Source: Micavibrio sp. (GTDB lineage: Bacteria > Pseudomonadota > Alphaproteobacteria > Micavibrionales > Micavibrionaceae). From it: a DNA stretch of 20,223 nucleotides. The position numbers were made by a program, and so were the translations under genes. Where the stretch lies: NCBI GenBank assembly GCA_027066695.1, contig JAMONE010000273.1, forward strand, positions 1 through 20,223. The letters are read 5' to 3'. Under the pieces are notes generated by a model that had not been told where the DNA came from, did not search any database, and worked only from the letters and a program-made list of their open reading frames with translations. This document shows positions 1 to 6,862 of the stretch, piece by piece. Position 1 is the stretch's first letter. Each line of letters starts with the position of its first letter.

Positions 1-770
1 CATTGTCGCTCTCACTCTCGTCTATGCTTAAATATGAGGGGATATTTACATTACAAGCGCAAGGCGATGGCCCGCTTAAAATGCTTGTATCTGATGTGAC
101 CAGCGCAGGAATTGTGCGCGCATGTGCGTCTTTTGATAAAGAGCAGCTATCTGCACTTAAAACCACACAAAGTGCGCAAAATCATTTGGCGCAATATTTA
201 GGGAAGGGCTATATAGCTTTTACCGTAGATCAAGGTAAACATACCGAGCGATATCAAGGCATTGTAGAGCTTAAAGGCGCATCAATGAGCGATTGTGTGC
301 AGCATTACTTCACCCAGTCCGAGCAAATCGGAACGGCTATAAAAATGGCAGTAGGTAAGAGTAATGGCAAATGGAGAGCTAGTGCTATAATGCTTCAAAA
401 TATGCCAGAAGATAATGCTTTATCCAAAGAAATATTAGGGAATTTGGATGAGGATGACTGGCGCAGGGCTATGGTTTTACTGGAAAGCTGCACCGAGGAT
501 GAATTTTTGGATGCCTCTCTTAATTCCGATGAATTGCTAATGCGCTTATTCCATGATGAGGGCGTGCGGGTATATGATCGTCAAGGGGTAAGCAAGGGGT
601 GTCGCTGTGATGTAAATCGCGTTGAAAATATCCTGTATACTATGGATGCTGATGATCTTGATTATATGAGTAAGGATGGAAAAATAGAAATGGTCTGTGA
701 GTTTTGCAGTAGAATCTATGAATTTGATAAAGAAGAAGTCTTACGCAAAATTAAAAAATTAAATTCATAA
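1..770 (+). CDS. hslO: Hsp33 redox-regulated holdase chaperone, 5' end missing
   Basis: The reading frame is open from the window edge (first full codon at base 3) to a TAA at 768-770. The visible part is about 255 residues. By comparison with E. coli Hsp33 (about 290 residues), some tens of N-terminal residues lie outside the window, so the apparent TTG start at base 3 is not a true start. The hallmark is the C-terminal zinc/redox switch: a CxC pair (CRC, codons 600-608) and a CxxC pair (CEFC, codons 696-707). In known Hsp33 these four cysteines bind zinc when reduced; oxidation releases zinc and activates ATP-independent holdase activity in the cytoplasm. The core also matches the family, with LQAQGDGPLKMLV near the start and YQGIVELKG in the middle. 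All four cysteines are present, so the switch should work. A lipoprotein gene follows after 10 bp and is probably co-transcribed. Confidence 0.96.
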   Translation, partial: LSLSLSSMLKYEGIFTLQAQGDGPLKMLVSDVTSAGIVRACASFDKEQLSALKTTQSAQNHLAQYLGKGYIAFTVDQGKHTERYQGIVELKGASMSDCVQHYFTQSEQIGTAIKMAVGKSNGKWRASAIMLQNMPEDNALSKEILGNLDEDDWRRAMVLLESCTEDEFLDASLNSDELLMRLFHDEGVRVYDRQGVSKGCRCDVNRVENILYTMDADDLDYMSKDGKIEMVCEFCSRIYEFDKEEVLRKIKKLNS

Positions 771-780
771 GGGATGTTTT

Positions 781-1353
781 ATGAAAAAAGTTATATATAT
801 TTGTGCTGTTTTTATTATTGGAGCGTGTAGTCCAATTTACAATGGTGGTGGCCAGCCTTTGGCGCAAATGACTTTTGAGCATATAAAGCCATATCCTGTT
901 TATACTGCTGCTTATGAGCTTGTGCCCTTTATCCGTGATGATGCAAATATACTGCCTGAAGGATTTATTGCTGACCCCGCAAAGCTTGCTCATGATTATC
1001 TCAAGGCTCGTTTTGAGGCCTCGGGATCAAGGGGTAAGCTGCGCATAGTTATTAAAGACGCATCTGTAACACATGAGGTAACTCCCTCTAATACTAAAGT
1101 GGGCGCGGCATTTGGCCTAGGTCAGAGGGATCATTACATTGTCACCCTTATTGTTAAATTACAGCTTTATGGCGTTGGTAAGTACGAGCATCAAGAAACA
1201 ACTCTAACGGCTCATCGTAATATTTATATCTCTGAATATGCCTCTATTGTTGAAAGGGAATCTGAGCAAATGAAAGCTCTAGATAGCCTTATTGATGATT
1301 TGGACGGCTCTATTTATAAAGTGCTAAAGAATAATTATTCTATAATAAATTAA
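781..1353 (+). CDS. Small predicted lipoprotein of unknown function, co-directional with hslO
   Basis: This is a 190-residue protein with a type II signal peptide: positively charged MKK start, hydrophobic stretch to residue 15, and lipobox I-G-A-C with the acylated Cys at 16. The residue after Cys is Ser, so outer-membrane sorting is plausible. The mature part has no motif I can name. It has alternating beta-like segments (VYTAAYELVPFI, LRIVIKDASVTHEV, YIVTLIVKLQLYGVG) that look like an envelope lipoprotein fold, and an acidic C-terminal helix. The start ATG at 781 is preceded by AAGGG about 8 bp upstream; an earlier ATG at 774 is out of frame. The gene lies 10 bp after hslO, so an operon is likely. 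Its TAA stop shares the TTAA at 1350-1353 with the stop of the convergent trkH. The existence of the gene is well supported; its function is not recognised. Confidence 0.82.
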   Translation: MKKVIYICAVFIIGACSPIYNGGGQPLAQMTFEHIKPYPVYTAAYELVPFIRDDANILPEGFIADPAKLAHDYLKARFEASGSRGKLRIVIKDASVTHEVTPSNTKVGAAFGLGQRDHYIVTLIVKLQLYGVGKYEHQETTLTAHRNIYISEYASIVERESEQMKALDSLIDDLDGSIYKVLKNNYSIIN

Positions 1354-2792
1354 TTTTTCCAAAAATGCGGTGAAAGCATAACGAGTATTGCAAATAGCTC
1401 TAATCGCCCGAGCAACATTCCTGCGGATAATATCCATTTTGCACTATCTGGTAGAGGCTGGAAATTACCAGCAGGACCAATAATATCACCAAGCCCTGGC
1501 CCAACATTAGATATAGAGGTAGCCGCCCCTGACATTGCCGTTATGAAGTCTAACCCTACATATGACAGCGCCATGGCCAGTAATGAGAAACCAAGCGCAT
1601 AAACAAAAAAGAACCCCATAACCGAAGACGGAACATCTTTTGGCATTGGCCTGCCATTATATCGTGGAATAAAGACTCCGTTAGGATGCAAAAGCTTGGC
1701 GATTTGAATTTTGGTTACTGTATATAATACTTGAAATCGAAATATTTTAATTCCGCATGATGTAGATCCCGCGCACCCGCCAACAACCATTAGGAAGAAG
1801 AACATACTTACGGCAAAGCCACCCCATGCATTGAAATCACCATTGCTGTAACCAGTTCCAGTCATGATTGACACAACGTTAAATGACGCACGTCTAAGCG
1901 ACTCTGTTAAGGCCATATCTTGTTGGGTATATAGATATGATGTGGTTACTATAATGGCTATCGATAATAATGAAATAAACCATTTTACTTGAGAATCCTT
2001 GAACATAGGGCGCAAATTCCCACGAATAGCTTTTAGGTAAAGAACAAAAGGTATTCCGCCCATTACCATGAATATTATTGCAACTATTTCAGGGCCGGGA
2101 TTTGTGTAATGGCTAAATGATGAATCAAATGTAGAAAAACCGCCCGTGGCAATAGTCGTCATAGCATGTGATATAGCATCAAAAATTTCAAACCCAACCA
2201 TTATGTAGCAAATTGCACAAATAGCAGTAAGAGAAATATAAATTACAGATATGGAGCTTGCGAGCTGCGCAGTGCGGGGCAGGGCTTTTTCATCTTCTGA
2301 TAGCTCGGTTTTAAAAATTTGCATCCCACCAACTTTTAGGAATGGCAAAATAGACATCGCCATAATGATAATTCCGATACCGCCCAGCCATTGCAATATA
2401 GCACGCCAAAGCAAAATACCAGCAGGGACTTTATCAAGCTCAGTAATAACGGTAGAGCCCGTTGTCGTGATTCCTGACATAGACTCAAAAAAGGAATCAG
2501 TGATCGACATATCCAATGATGATAGCCAAAAGGGTAGTGCGCCAAATGTCGGTAGAATAATCCATGTTAAATTGGTTAGCATGAAAGCCTGACGCGTTGT
2601 CATGTTAAATTGCAGGCCAATATTGCTTAGAATCAATGCACCACCAAAAAAAGCAGTGATAATTATACAAACAAAGAATACTTTCCAGTCATCTGATCCA
2701 AAATATAAATCAGCAAGCATAGGCATAACCATCCCCAACGATAAGATGGAGAGCAACACGCCGTTTATATAAAGAATTGGGCGAAAATCCAA
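1350..2792 (-). CDS. trkH: Trk/Ktr-type potassium uptake channel subunit, TrkH family
   Basis: This is a 480-residue polytopic inner-membrane protein that forms the K+ translocation pore of Trk systems, normally gated by cytoplasmic TrkA (not in this window). The four pseudo-repeated pore loops are visible: SGITTTGSTV near residues 106-115, TIATGGFS near 213-220, TGTGYS near 311-316, and SISNVGPGLG near 426-435. The conserved glycine of each selectivity filter is present. Length and order fit TrkH. The start is TTG at 2790-2792, giving MDFRP, a familiar N-terminus for alphaproteobacterial TrkH, with AAGGA 8 bp upstream. The ATG at 2798-2800 is closer to that SD but out of frame, and no in-frame ATG lies upstream before a stop. 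The gene converges on the upstream lipoprotein gene, and their stop codons overlap. Confidence 0.95.
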   Translation of the reverse strand: MDFRPILYINGVLLSILSLGMVMPMLADLYFGSDDWKVFFVCIIITAFFGGALILSNIGLQFNMTTRQAFMLTNLTWIILPTFGALPFWLSSLDMSITDSFFESMSGITTTGSTVITELDKVPAGILLWRAILQWLGGIGIIIMAMSILPFLKVGGMQIFKTELSEDEKALPRTAQLASSISVIYISLTAICAICYIMVGFEIFDAISHAMTTIATGGFSTFDSSFSHYTNPGPEIVAIIFMVMGGIPFVLYLKAIRGNLRPMFKDSQVKWFISLLSIAIIVTTSYLYTQQDMALTESLRRASFNVVSIMTGTGYSNGDFNAWGGFAVSMFFFLMVVGGCAGSTSCGIKIFRFQVLYTVTKIQIAKLLHPNGVFIPRYNGRPMPKDVPSSVMGFFFVYALGFSLLAMALSYVGLDFITAMSGAATSISNVGPGLGDIIGPAGNFQPLPDSAKWILSAGMLLGRLELFAILVMLSPHFWKN

Positions 2793-2858
2793 AGGGGCAT
2801 TCCTTGATTGTAATTATATATAATAGTTTAGTTACGGTTACTATATATGTAGGGGAAT

Positions 2859-2886
2859 AAAAAAAGAAGCGCCAAATAAGCGCTCC
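2859..2886 (-). terminator. Intrinsic terminator after the OmpA-type lipoprotein gene
   Basis: Read on the minus strand, GGAGCGC (2886-2880) pairs with GCGCTTC (2872-2866) around a 7-nt loop. The stem is 7 bp with one G-T pair, and seven consecutive T residues (2865-2859) follow. This is a textbook Rho-independent terminator about 33 bp beyond the stop of the minus-strand gene at 2919. It separates that transcript from trkH. Confidence 0.85.
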
Positions 2887-2918
2887 CCTAGAAAATCTAC
2901 ATTAATATAAATCAATAT

Positions 2919-3791
2919 TTATTGAAAAGAGATATTAACACGGCGGTTTGCTGGCTCACGTACATTATCTAATGTATCAACTAGCAAATCTTTTTCACCA
3001 TGGCTCTCTACAGCCAGTAAGTCTGCACTAACTCCGCGCTCAATAAGAGCATCACGAACAGCGGTTGCGCGTTTGAATGCTAGACGCTTGTTATATTCAG
3101 CATCACCAGAAGTATCTGCATGGCCACTAACATTAACCTGTGACGGTGGGTTTTTAGCAACCTCCGCAGCAATAGCATCAAGCACATTCTTAGCACCAGA
3201 GCTTAATGTTTTAGAATCCCAGTTAAAAAATACAAGATACATCGCCTCTTCAGGAACCATTGGAACAGTTTCAGGCGCTATAACATCGGTAGCTTGCTGA
3301 ACAAGCCCTTCAAGTTCTGCAATAGAGGCCATATAGTCTGACTTACAGTTTAATATATCTTCTGTTTGCCAATTTTCTTCTTGCTGCTCAACCCAGCAAT
3401 CGAATTTTGCTTGAGCTCTTGCCGCTGTTGCAGGAGCGATTTCGCGCGCACCTAAATCATATGCAACAATAAGTCTTCCACGCGCTGCGCCAAGTTCCTT
3501 TATATGATCTTCACTTAAGTTCCAGTCACTTACAGGCTCAGGCATAACCGCCTCACCAGATGCAGCGGCAAGGCCTTTACGTGCAAAATGCAACGCATCA
3601 GGATAATCAAACATATCCTTTAGCTCTGAGTTTGCAAAATCTTTATATTCGCCAGCTAAGGACTGAGTAAATGGGCTACCTACGGGCTGAGCCTCGTTAA
3701 GCGCATCAACTTCGCTGTATGTATCAAACATAGTACAGCCACTTAATGCTACTACGCCGACTGCTAAAAATAGGTTGCGCACGGATTTCAT
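2919..3791 (-). CDS. OmpA-family peptidoglycan-associated outer-membrane lipoprotein
   Basis: This is a 290-residue protein with a lipoprotein signal (MKSVRNLFL..., lipobox LSGC, Cys19). An alpha-proteobacterial-type N-terminal region follows, containing FDCWVEQQEENWQ near residues 130-142 and two Cys (132, 149) that could form a disulfide. The C-terminal domain, about residues 184-290, is OmpA_C/MotB-like: VFFNWDS, VNVSGHADTSGD, YNKRLAFKRA and NRRVNISF. By family knowledge the Asp of HADTSG (226) and the Arg of KRA (241) bind meso-DAP of peptidoglycan, so the protein should tether the outer membrane to the wall. The start ATG is at 3789-3791 with AAGGAG 9 bp upstream. A TATAAT lies about 35 bp upstream and a strong terminator follows, so it is probably monocistronic. 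It resembles Pal in role but is longer, and no tol genes are adjacent. Confidence 0.9.
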   Translation of the reverse strand: MKSVRNLFLAVGVVALSGCTMFDTYSEVDALNEAQPVGSPFTQSLAGEYKDFANSELKDMFDYPDALHFARKGLAAASGEAVMPEPVSDWNLSEDHIKELGAARGRLIVAYDLGAREIAPATAARAQAKFDCWVEQQEENWQTEDILNCKSDYMASIAELEGLVQQATDVIAPETVPMVPEEAMYLVFFNWDSKTLSSGAKNVLDAIAAEVAKNPPSQVNVSGHADTSGDAEYNKRLAFKRATAVRDALIERGVSADLLAVESHGEKDLLVDTLDNVREPANRRVNISFQ

Positions 3792-4046
3792 ATTTTATTA
3801 CTCCTTAAAAAGATAAACGCGTATGATTATACTGTTAACTGAGCTAATTAAAAAACAATAACTGCAAAGTAGATTATGATTCTCAATCAGTTACATAACT
3901 TTTATCGTTACTAATCAATAATGTAAAGTTTAGTTTCATAATATTGATAATTTTTCAGGGTATAAAATATTTATAGTGCAATAAAACGCTTTTTGGTTAG
4001 TATATGTAGATAATAAAAATATGATCAATATTTAAAGGAGCTAATT
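3792..4046. other. AT-rich divergent gap between the OmpA-type gene and prfB
   Basis: This 255-bp gap is the longest non-coding stretch. It holds the TATAAT for the minus-strand gene near its left end and the prfB SD (AAAGGAG) at its right end. Several A/T-rich -10-like strings (TATAAA, TATAGT) occur at 3960-3980, but none has a convincing -35. No open reading frame, repeat or RNA gene was recognised. Confidence 0.6.
3826..3831 (-). promoter_or_regulatory. Probable -10 box for the OmpA-type lipoprotein gene
   Basis: The minus strand reads exactly TATAAT here, about 35 bp before the ATG at 3791, which would give a 5' leader of roughly 25-30 nt. No good TTGACA-like -35 lies at 16-18 bp spacing; the sequence there is T-rich. 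The call rests on the perfect -10 and the position only. Confidence 0.45.
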
Positions 4047-5145
4047 ATGCGTGCTGAAATAGAGGCCGTTGCCACTGACATACAAAACTCCCTCATTTTA
4101 TTACGGAGGCATCTTTGACTGGGATGTCTCTATCGCACGCCTAGAGGAGCTTAACGCGCTATGTGAAGATCCTGAATTGTGGTCTGATTCTGCAAAGGCG
4201 CAAATTCTAATGCGTGAGCGCACAAACCTTGATCAGATCATAAAAGATGTCAAAGACATTGAAAATTCAATGAATGATAATATTGAATTCATTGAAATGG
4301 CAGAGGAGGAGGGCGATGATGCAATTATTAAAGATTCGGAAAAAGAACTTTACAAAATACAGCGATTCGCCAATAGAAAGCGCCTTGAGAGTTTGCTATC
4401 TGGTGAGGCCGATAATAATGATGCTTACTTACAGGTAAATGCTGGCGCAGGCGGTACAGAAGCGCAAGACTGGGCGGAAATGATATTGCGTATGTATATG
4501 CGTTGGGCAGATAAGCGTGGCTATAAATACACAACGTTAGAGCGCAGCGAAGGGGATGAGGCTGGCATAAAATCCACAACTCTTAAAATAGAGGGTCATC
4601 AAGCATATGGCTGGATGAAAACCGAGACAGGAGTTCACCGCTTGGTTAGAATTTCTCCCTATGATTCTAGTGCGCGCAGGCATACGAGTTTTGCCTCAGT
4701 GTCTATTTCTCCTGTTATTGATGATTCTATTGATATTGAAATTGATGAGAAGGATCTTCGAATTGACACTTATCGCTCAAGCGGAGCAGGTGGACAGCAT
4801 GTTAACAAAACAGATAGCGCGGTTCGCATAACGCATATTCCAACAGGAATTGTAGCAGCGTGCCAAAATGGACGCTCTCAACATCAAAATAAAGCTACTG
4901 CTATGGAGATGCTAAAAGCCAGAATGTATGAGGCAGAGCTGAAAAAACGTGAGGAAACACAAGCTAAAGAGCATGGAGAGAAAAGCGATATAGGCTGGGG
5001 ACATCAGATTCGCTCTTATGTTTTGCACCCATATCAAATGGTAAAAGATTTACGCACAAATGTTGAAACATCTCAGTCAGGAGCGGTGCTTGATGGTGAT
5101 TTGGATCAGTTCTTAGAGGCCGCATTAGCACATATTTCTGAATAA
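4047..5145 (+). CDS. prfB: Peptide chain release factor 2, made by programmed +1 frameshift
   Basis: RF2 recognises UAA and UGA stop codons and triggers peptide release. Translation starts at ATG 4047 (AAAGGAG ends 6 bp before) and runs 23 codons, ending in RRHL, to an in-frame TGA at 4116-4118. A +1 shift at CTT then resumes at GAC (4117), giving DWDVSIARLEE and on to the TAA at 5143-5145. The joined product is 365 residues, the same length as E. coli RF2. The catalytic GGQ falls at about residues 248-250. The stop-recognition tripeptide is SPY near 203-205 in place of SPF; I believe SPY is usual in alphaproteobacterial RF2. The ATG-less frame that continues upstream of 4117 encodes no RF2-like sequence, so a start call at 4069 would be wrong. 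The gene stands alone; no penicillin-binding protein gene precedes it. Confidence 0.95.
4103..4119 (+). promoter_or_regulatory. prfB autoregulatory +1 frameshift signal
   Basis: The sequence ACGGAGG CAT CTT TGA C carries every known element of the RF2 recoding site: an internal SD-like GGAGG, a 3-nt spacer, the slippery CTT, the in-frame TGA and a following C that weakens termination. When RF2 is scarce, ribosomes pause at TGA and slip to GAC. When RF2 is plentiful they terminate after 23 codons. Confidence 0.95.
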
Positions 5146-5268
5146 CTCTTTGTATAATGGAAATTACACTTGTTTTTGCTGGATTTGCGAAATACCATGG
5201 TTAGCACTACACATGCTCATTCATGAGTATATACTTCCTCATTTTTATTTGCCATTAGGTTTCTTGTT

Positions 5269-6159
5269 GTGCGTAAAATTATAATATATACATCACTAGC
5301 AATGTGCTTGCCTGGAATTGAGCCGACAAATGCGATGGATCTTCGCATGGATACCCCTTACATGCATCAAGTTCGCAATGGCCCGACGGCGACAGTTAAT
5401 TCTGGTGATGGTGTTGTATATCTGCGCTCTCGTATTGAAGAGCTTGAGGCGCAGAATAAAGCTCTAAAACTTAAACTTGAGCAATCATTTAATGGTGATA
5501 AGTCTGGTTTAAAAAGTCAAAATATAAGTTTGCGTGAAACTATAAAAGCGCAAAATGAAATGTTGCTATCTACGGATAATGCAGCAAAAACGGCAGAGCG
5601 TTTACTTACTGAGAATGCGATATTACAAAATAAGCTGGATAATAACTCTAACGATCCTATTGTTAAAGATCTTGTTGCGCGTAATGATTATCTGCAAGAG
5701 GAGCTTGCGAAGCGCGATTCTTATATAGGTAATCTTAAGAAAATAGCAGATAGTGTTAGTCATATTAAGCAAAATTCAAGTCGTGAGTTGCAAAATGAGC
5801 TTTATACCCTACGGGAAAAGAACATGGAGTATCGCTCTAAGATACGTAAATATAAAAATGAGCTGGATACTGTTGAATATGGTGGGGCAAGCGATAGTGG
5901 TGAAGGCTTAGGTTATTACAAGGCTGTAATTTCGCATTTAGAAAATGGTATAGAGCTAAAAGATAAGAAAATATCTTTTCTTAAAGTTAAAAATCAAGAG
6001 CTTAATGCACGAATTAAGTTGCTTGATAAGGAAAGTAAGTCAGCCATGCTAGAAAATGACGGCGGTAAAACGCTAAGCTTTTTAAACGAGCTTAACTATT
6101 CCAATATTGAACCAGCATCTGGCTCTGGTGGCGATAATTATTTTAAGCTAGATGACTAA
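5269..6159 (+). CDS. Exported coiled-coil protein of unknown function
   Basis: This is a 296-residue protein with a probable Sec signal peptide: RK start, hydrophobic run, and likely cleavage after TNA at residue 22. The rest is mostly charged helix with heptad-like Leu/Ile spacing: about residues 50-75, 80-125, 132-202 and 216-258. A Gly/Ser-rich break lies at 205-213 and a Gly/Ser tail at the end. No enzyme motif is visible. It is Lys, Glu, Asn and Gln rich and has no Cys after the signal. The start is uncertain: GTG at 5269 gives MRKIII, TTG at 5266 adds one residue, and the only SD-like sequence is TAGG at 5255-5258. It follows prfB by about 120 bp and converges on phaR with a 2-bp gap between stops. 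A periplasmic scaffold or division-related role is possible but unproven. It is not PhaE or a phasin by any motif I can see. Confidence 0.8.
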   Translation: MRKIIIYTSLAMCLPGIEPTNAMDLRMDTPYMHQVRNGPTATVNSGDGVVYLRSRIEELEAQNKALKLKLEQSFNGDKSGLKSQNISLRETIKAQNEMLLSTDNAAKTAERLLTENAILQNKLDNNSNDPIVKDLVARNDYLQEELAKRDSYIGNLKKIADSVSHIKQNSSRELQNELYTLREKNMEYRSKIRKYKNELDTVEYGGASDSGEGLGYYKAVISHLENGIELKDKKISFLKVKNQELNARIKLLDKESKSAMLENDGGKTLSFLNELNYSNIEPASGSGGDNYFKLDD

Positions 6160-6161
6160 TA

Positions 6162-6692
6162 TTATTTAGCACTGTCTTTGCCTGATTTTTCTTCGCCGCT
6201 ATAATTCATATTAAATGGAGGCATCATTTTCATGGTGCGTTCAAACATATCCATATTTTTACGGGTAAGCTCTTCTAAGTTCATTGTTGGTGAAAAAATA
6301 TTTTCTATTTCCTTCATTTCACTTAGGGACTTATTGATTTGCTCTTGCATGCTTTCTTGGTTTTGCACAAAAAGATTCATTGTTTGCTCAAGATAGCTAG
6401 GCAGCATTGTTTGTGCATTATTGCCGTAAAATCCAATTAATGTGCGAAGGAAATTAGTAGGGAGCAATGTCTCATCAGAGGCTTCTTGATCTGCAATGAT
6501 TTGCGTCAATACACCGCGGGTTAAATCTTCACCGCTTTTTGCATCAATTACAACAAAGTTATGGCCTTCTTGCACCATTTCACAAAGATCATCTAGCGTG
6601 ACATAACTGCTTCTTCCTGTATCATATAGGCGACGGTTCGCGTATTTTTTGATTATAGTAGGTTCGTTATTGCCTGTTTTTTCTTTGGCCAT
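6162..6692 (-). CDS. phaR: PhaR, polyhydroxyalkanoate synthesis repressor
   Basis: This 176-residue cytoplasmic regulator has the PHB/PHA accumulation regulator DNA-binding domain at about residues 12-72: IIKKYANRRLYDTGRSSYVT, then LCEMVQEGHNFVVIDAKSGEDLTR and a VLTQIIADQE end. A PHB_acc segment follows at about 78-117 (LRTLIGFYGNNAQTMLP, LEQTMNLF). By family knowledge PhaR binds TGC-rich operators and also PHB granules, releasing DNA when polymer accumulates. The C-terminal 60 residues are Met-rich and amphipathic, which suits granule binding. The start ATG is preceded by AAAGG 6 bp upstream. It is divergent from phaC, and the gap between them holds a TGCTGC/GCAGCA dyad that is a natural operator candidate. 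Confidence 0.95.
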   Translation of the reverse strand: MAKEKTGNNEPTIIKKYANRRLYDTGRSSYVTLDDLCEMVQEGHNFVVIDAKSGEDLTRGVLTQIIADQEASDETLLPTNFLRTLIGFYGNNAQTMLPSYLEQTMNLFVQNQESMQEQINKSLSEMKEIENIFSPTMNLEELTRKNMDMFERTMKMMPPFNMNYSGEEKSGKDSAK

Positions 6693-6793
6693 GTTGCACC
6701 TTTAATATCTAAGTTTTTAAATTGGAATAACGTCATTATGCACAAAAAAAATATAAAATAAAGCATTTGCTGAAAAAACTGTTATATTTTTTA

Positions 6794-6815
6794 TGCTGCA
6801 AAAAATTAAGCAGCA
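6794..6815. promoter_or_regulatory. Candidate PhaR operator in the phaR-phaC divergent gap
   Basis: A perfect dyad, TGCTGC (6794-6799) and GCAGCA (6810-6815), is separated by 10 A/T bases in an otherwise AT-rich 170-bp gap. PhaR proteins of alphaproteobacteria are known to bind TGC-rich sites with CTGC and GCAG half-sites. The 10-bp spacing is longer than I recall for characterised sites, so assignment to PhaR is an inference from position. It lies about 48 bp upstream of the phaC start. It could instead fold as a hairpin in the phaC mRNA leader. Confidence 0.5.
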
Positions 6816-6862
6816 GAAAGGCAGTTGTAAGGTGAGCGATTATACGTAAAGGGCCACATCCT

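Noticed and set aside
1328..1341. AGAATAATTATTCT palindrome as a trkH terminator
   Set aside because: The stem is only 5 AT-rich pairs and no T-tract follows on the minus strand.
4069..4116. RF2 starting in the downstream frame at 4069
   Set aside because: Those residues do not resemble RF2, no SD fits, and the frameshift reading gives a full match to the family.
5153..5158. TATAAT just after prfB as a promoter for the coiled-coil gene
   Set aside because: There is no recognisable -35 at 16-18 bp, and it lies over 110 bp before the start in AT-rich DNA. It remains possible but is unsupported.
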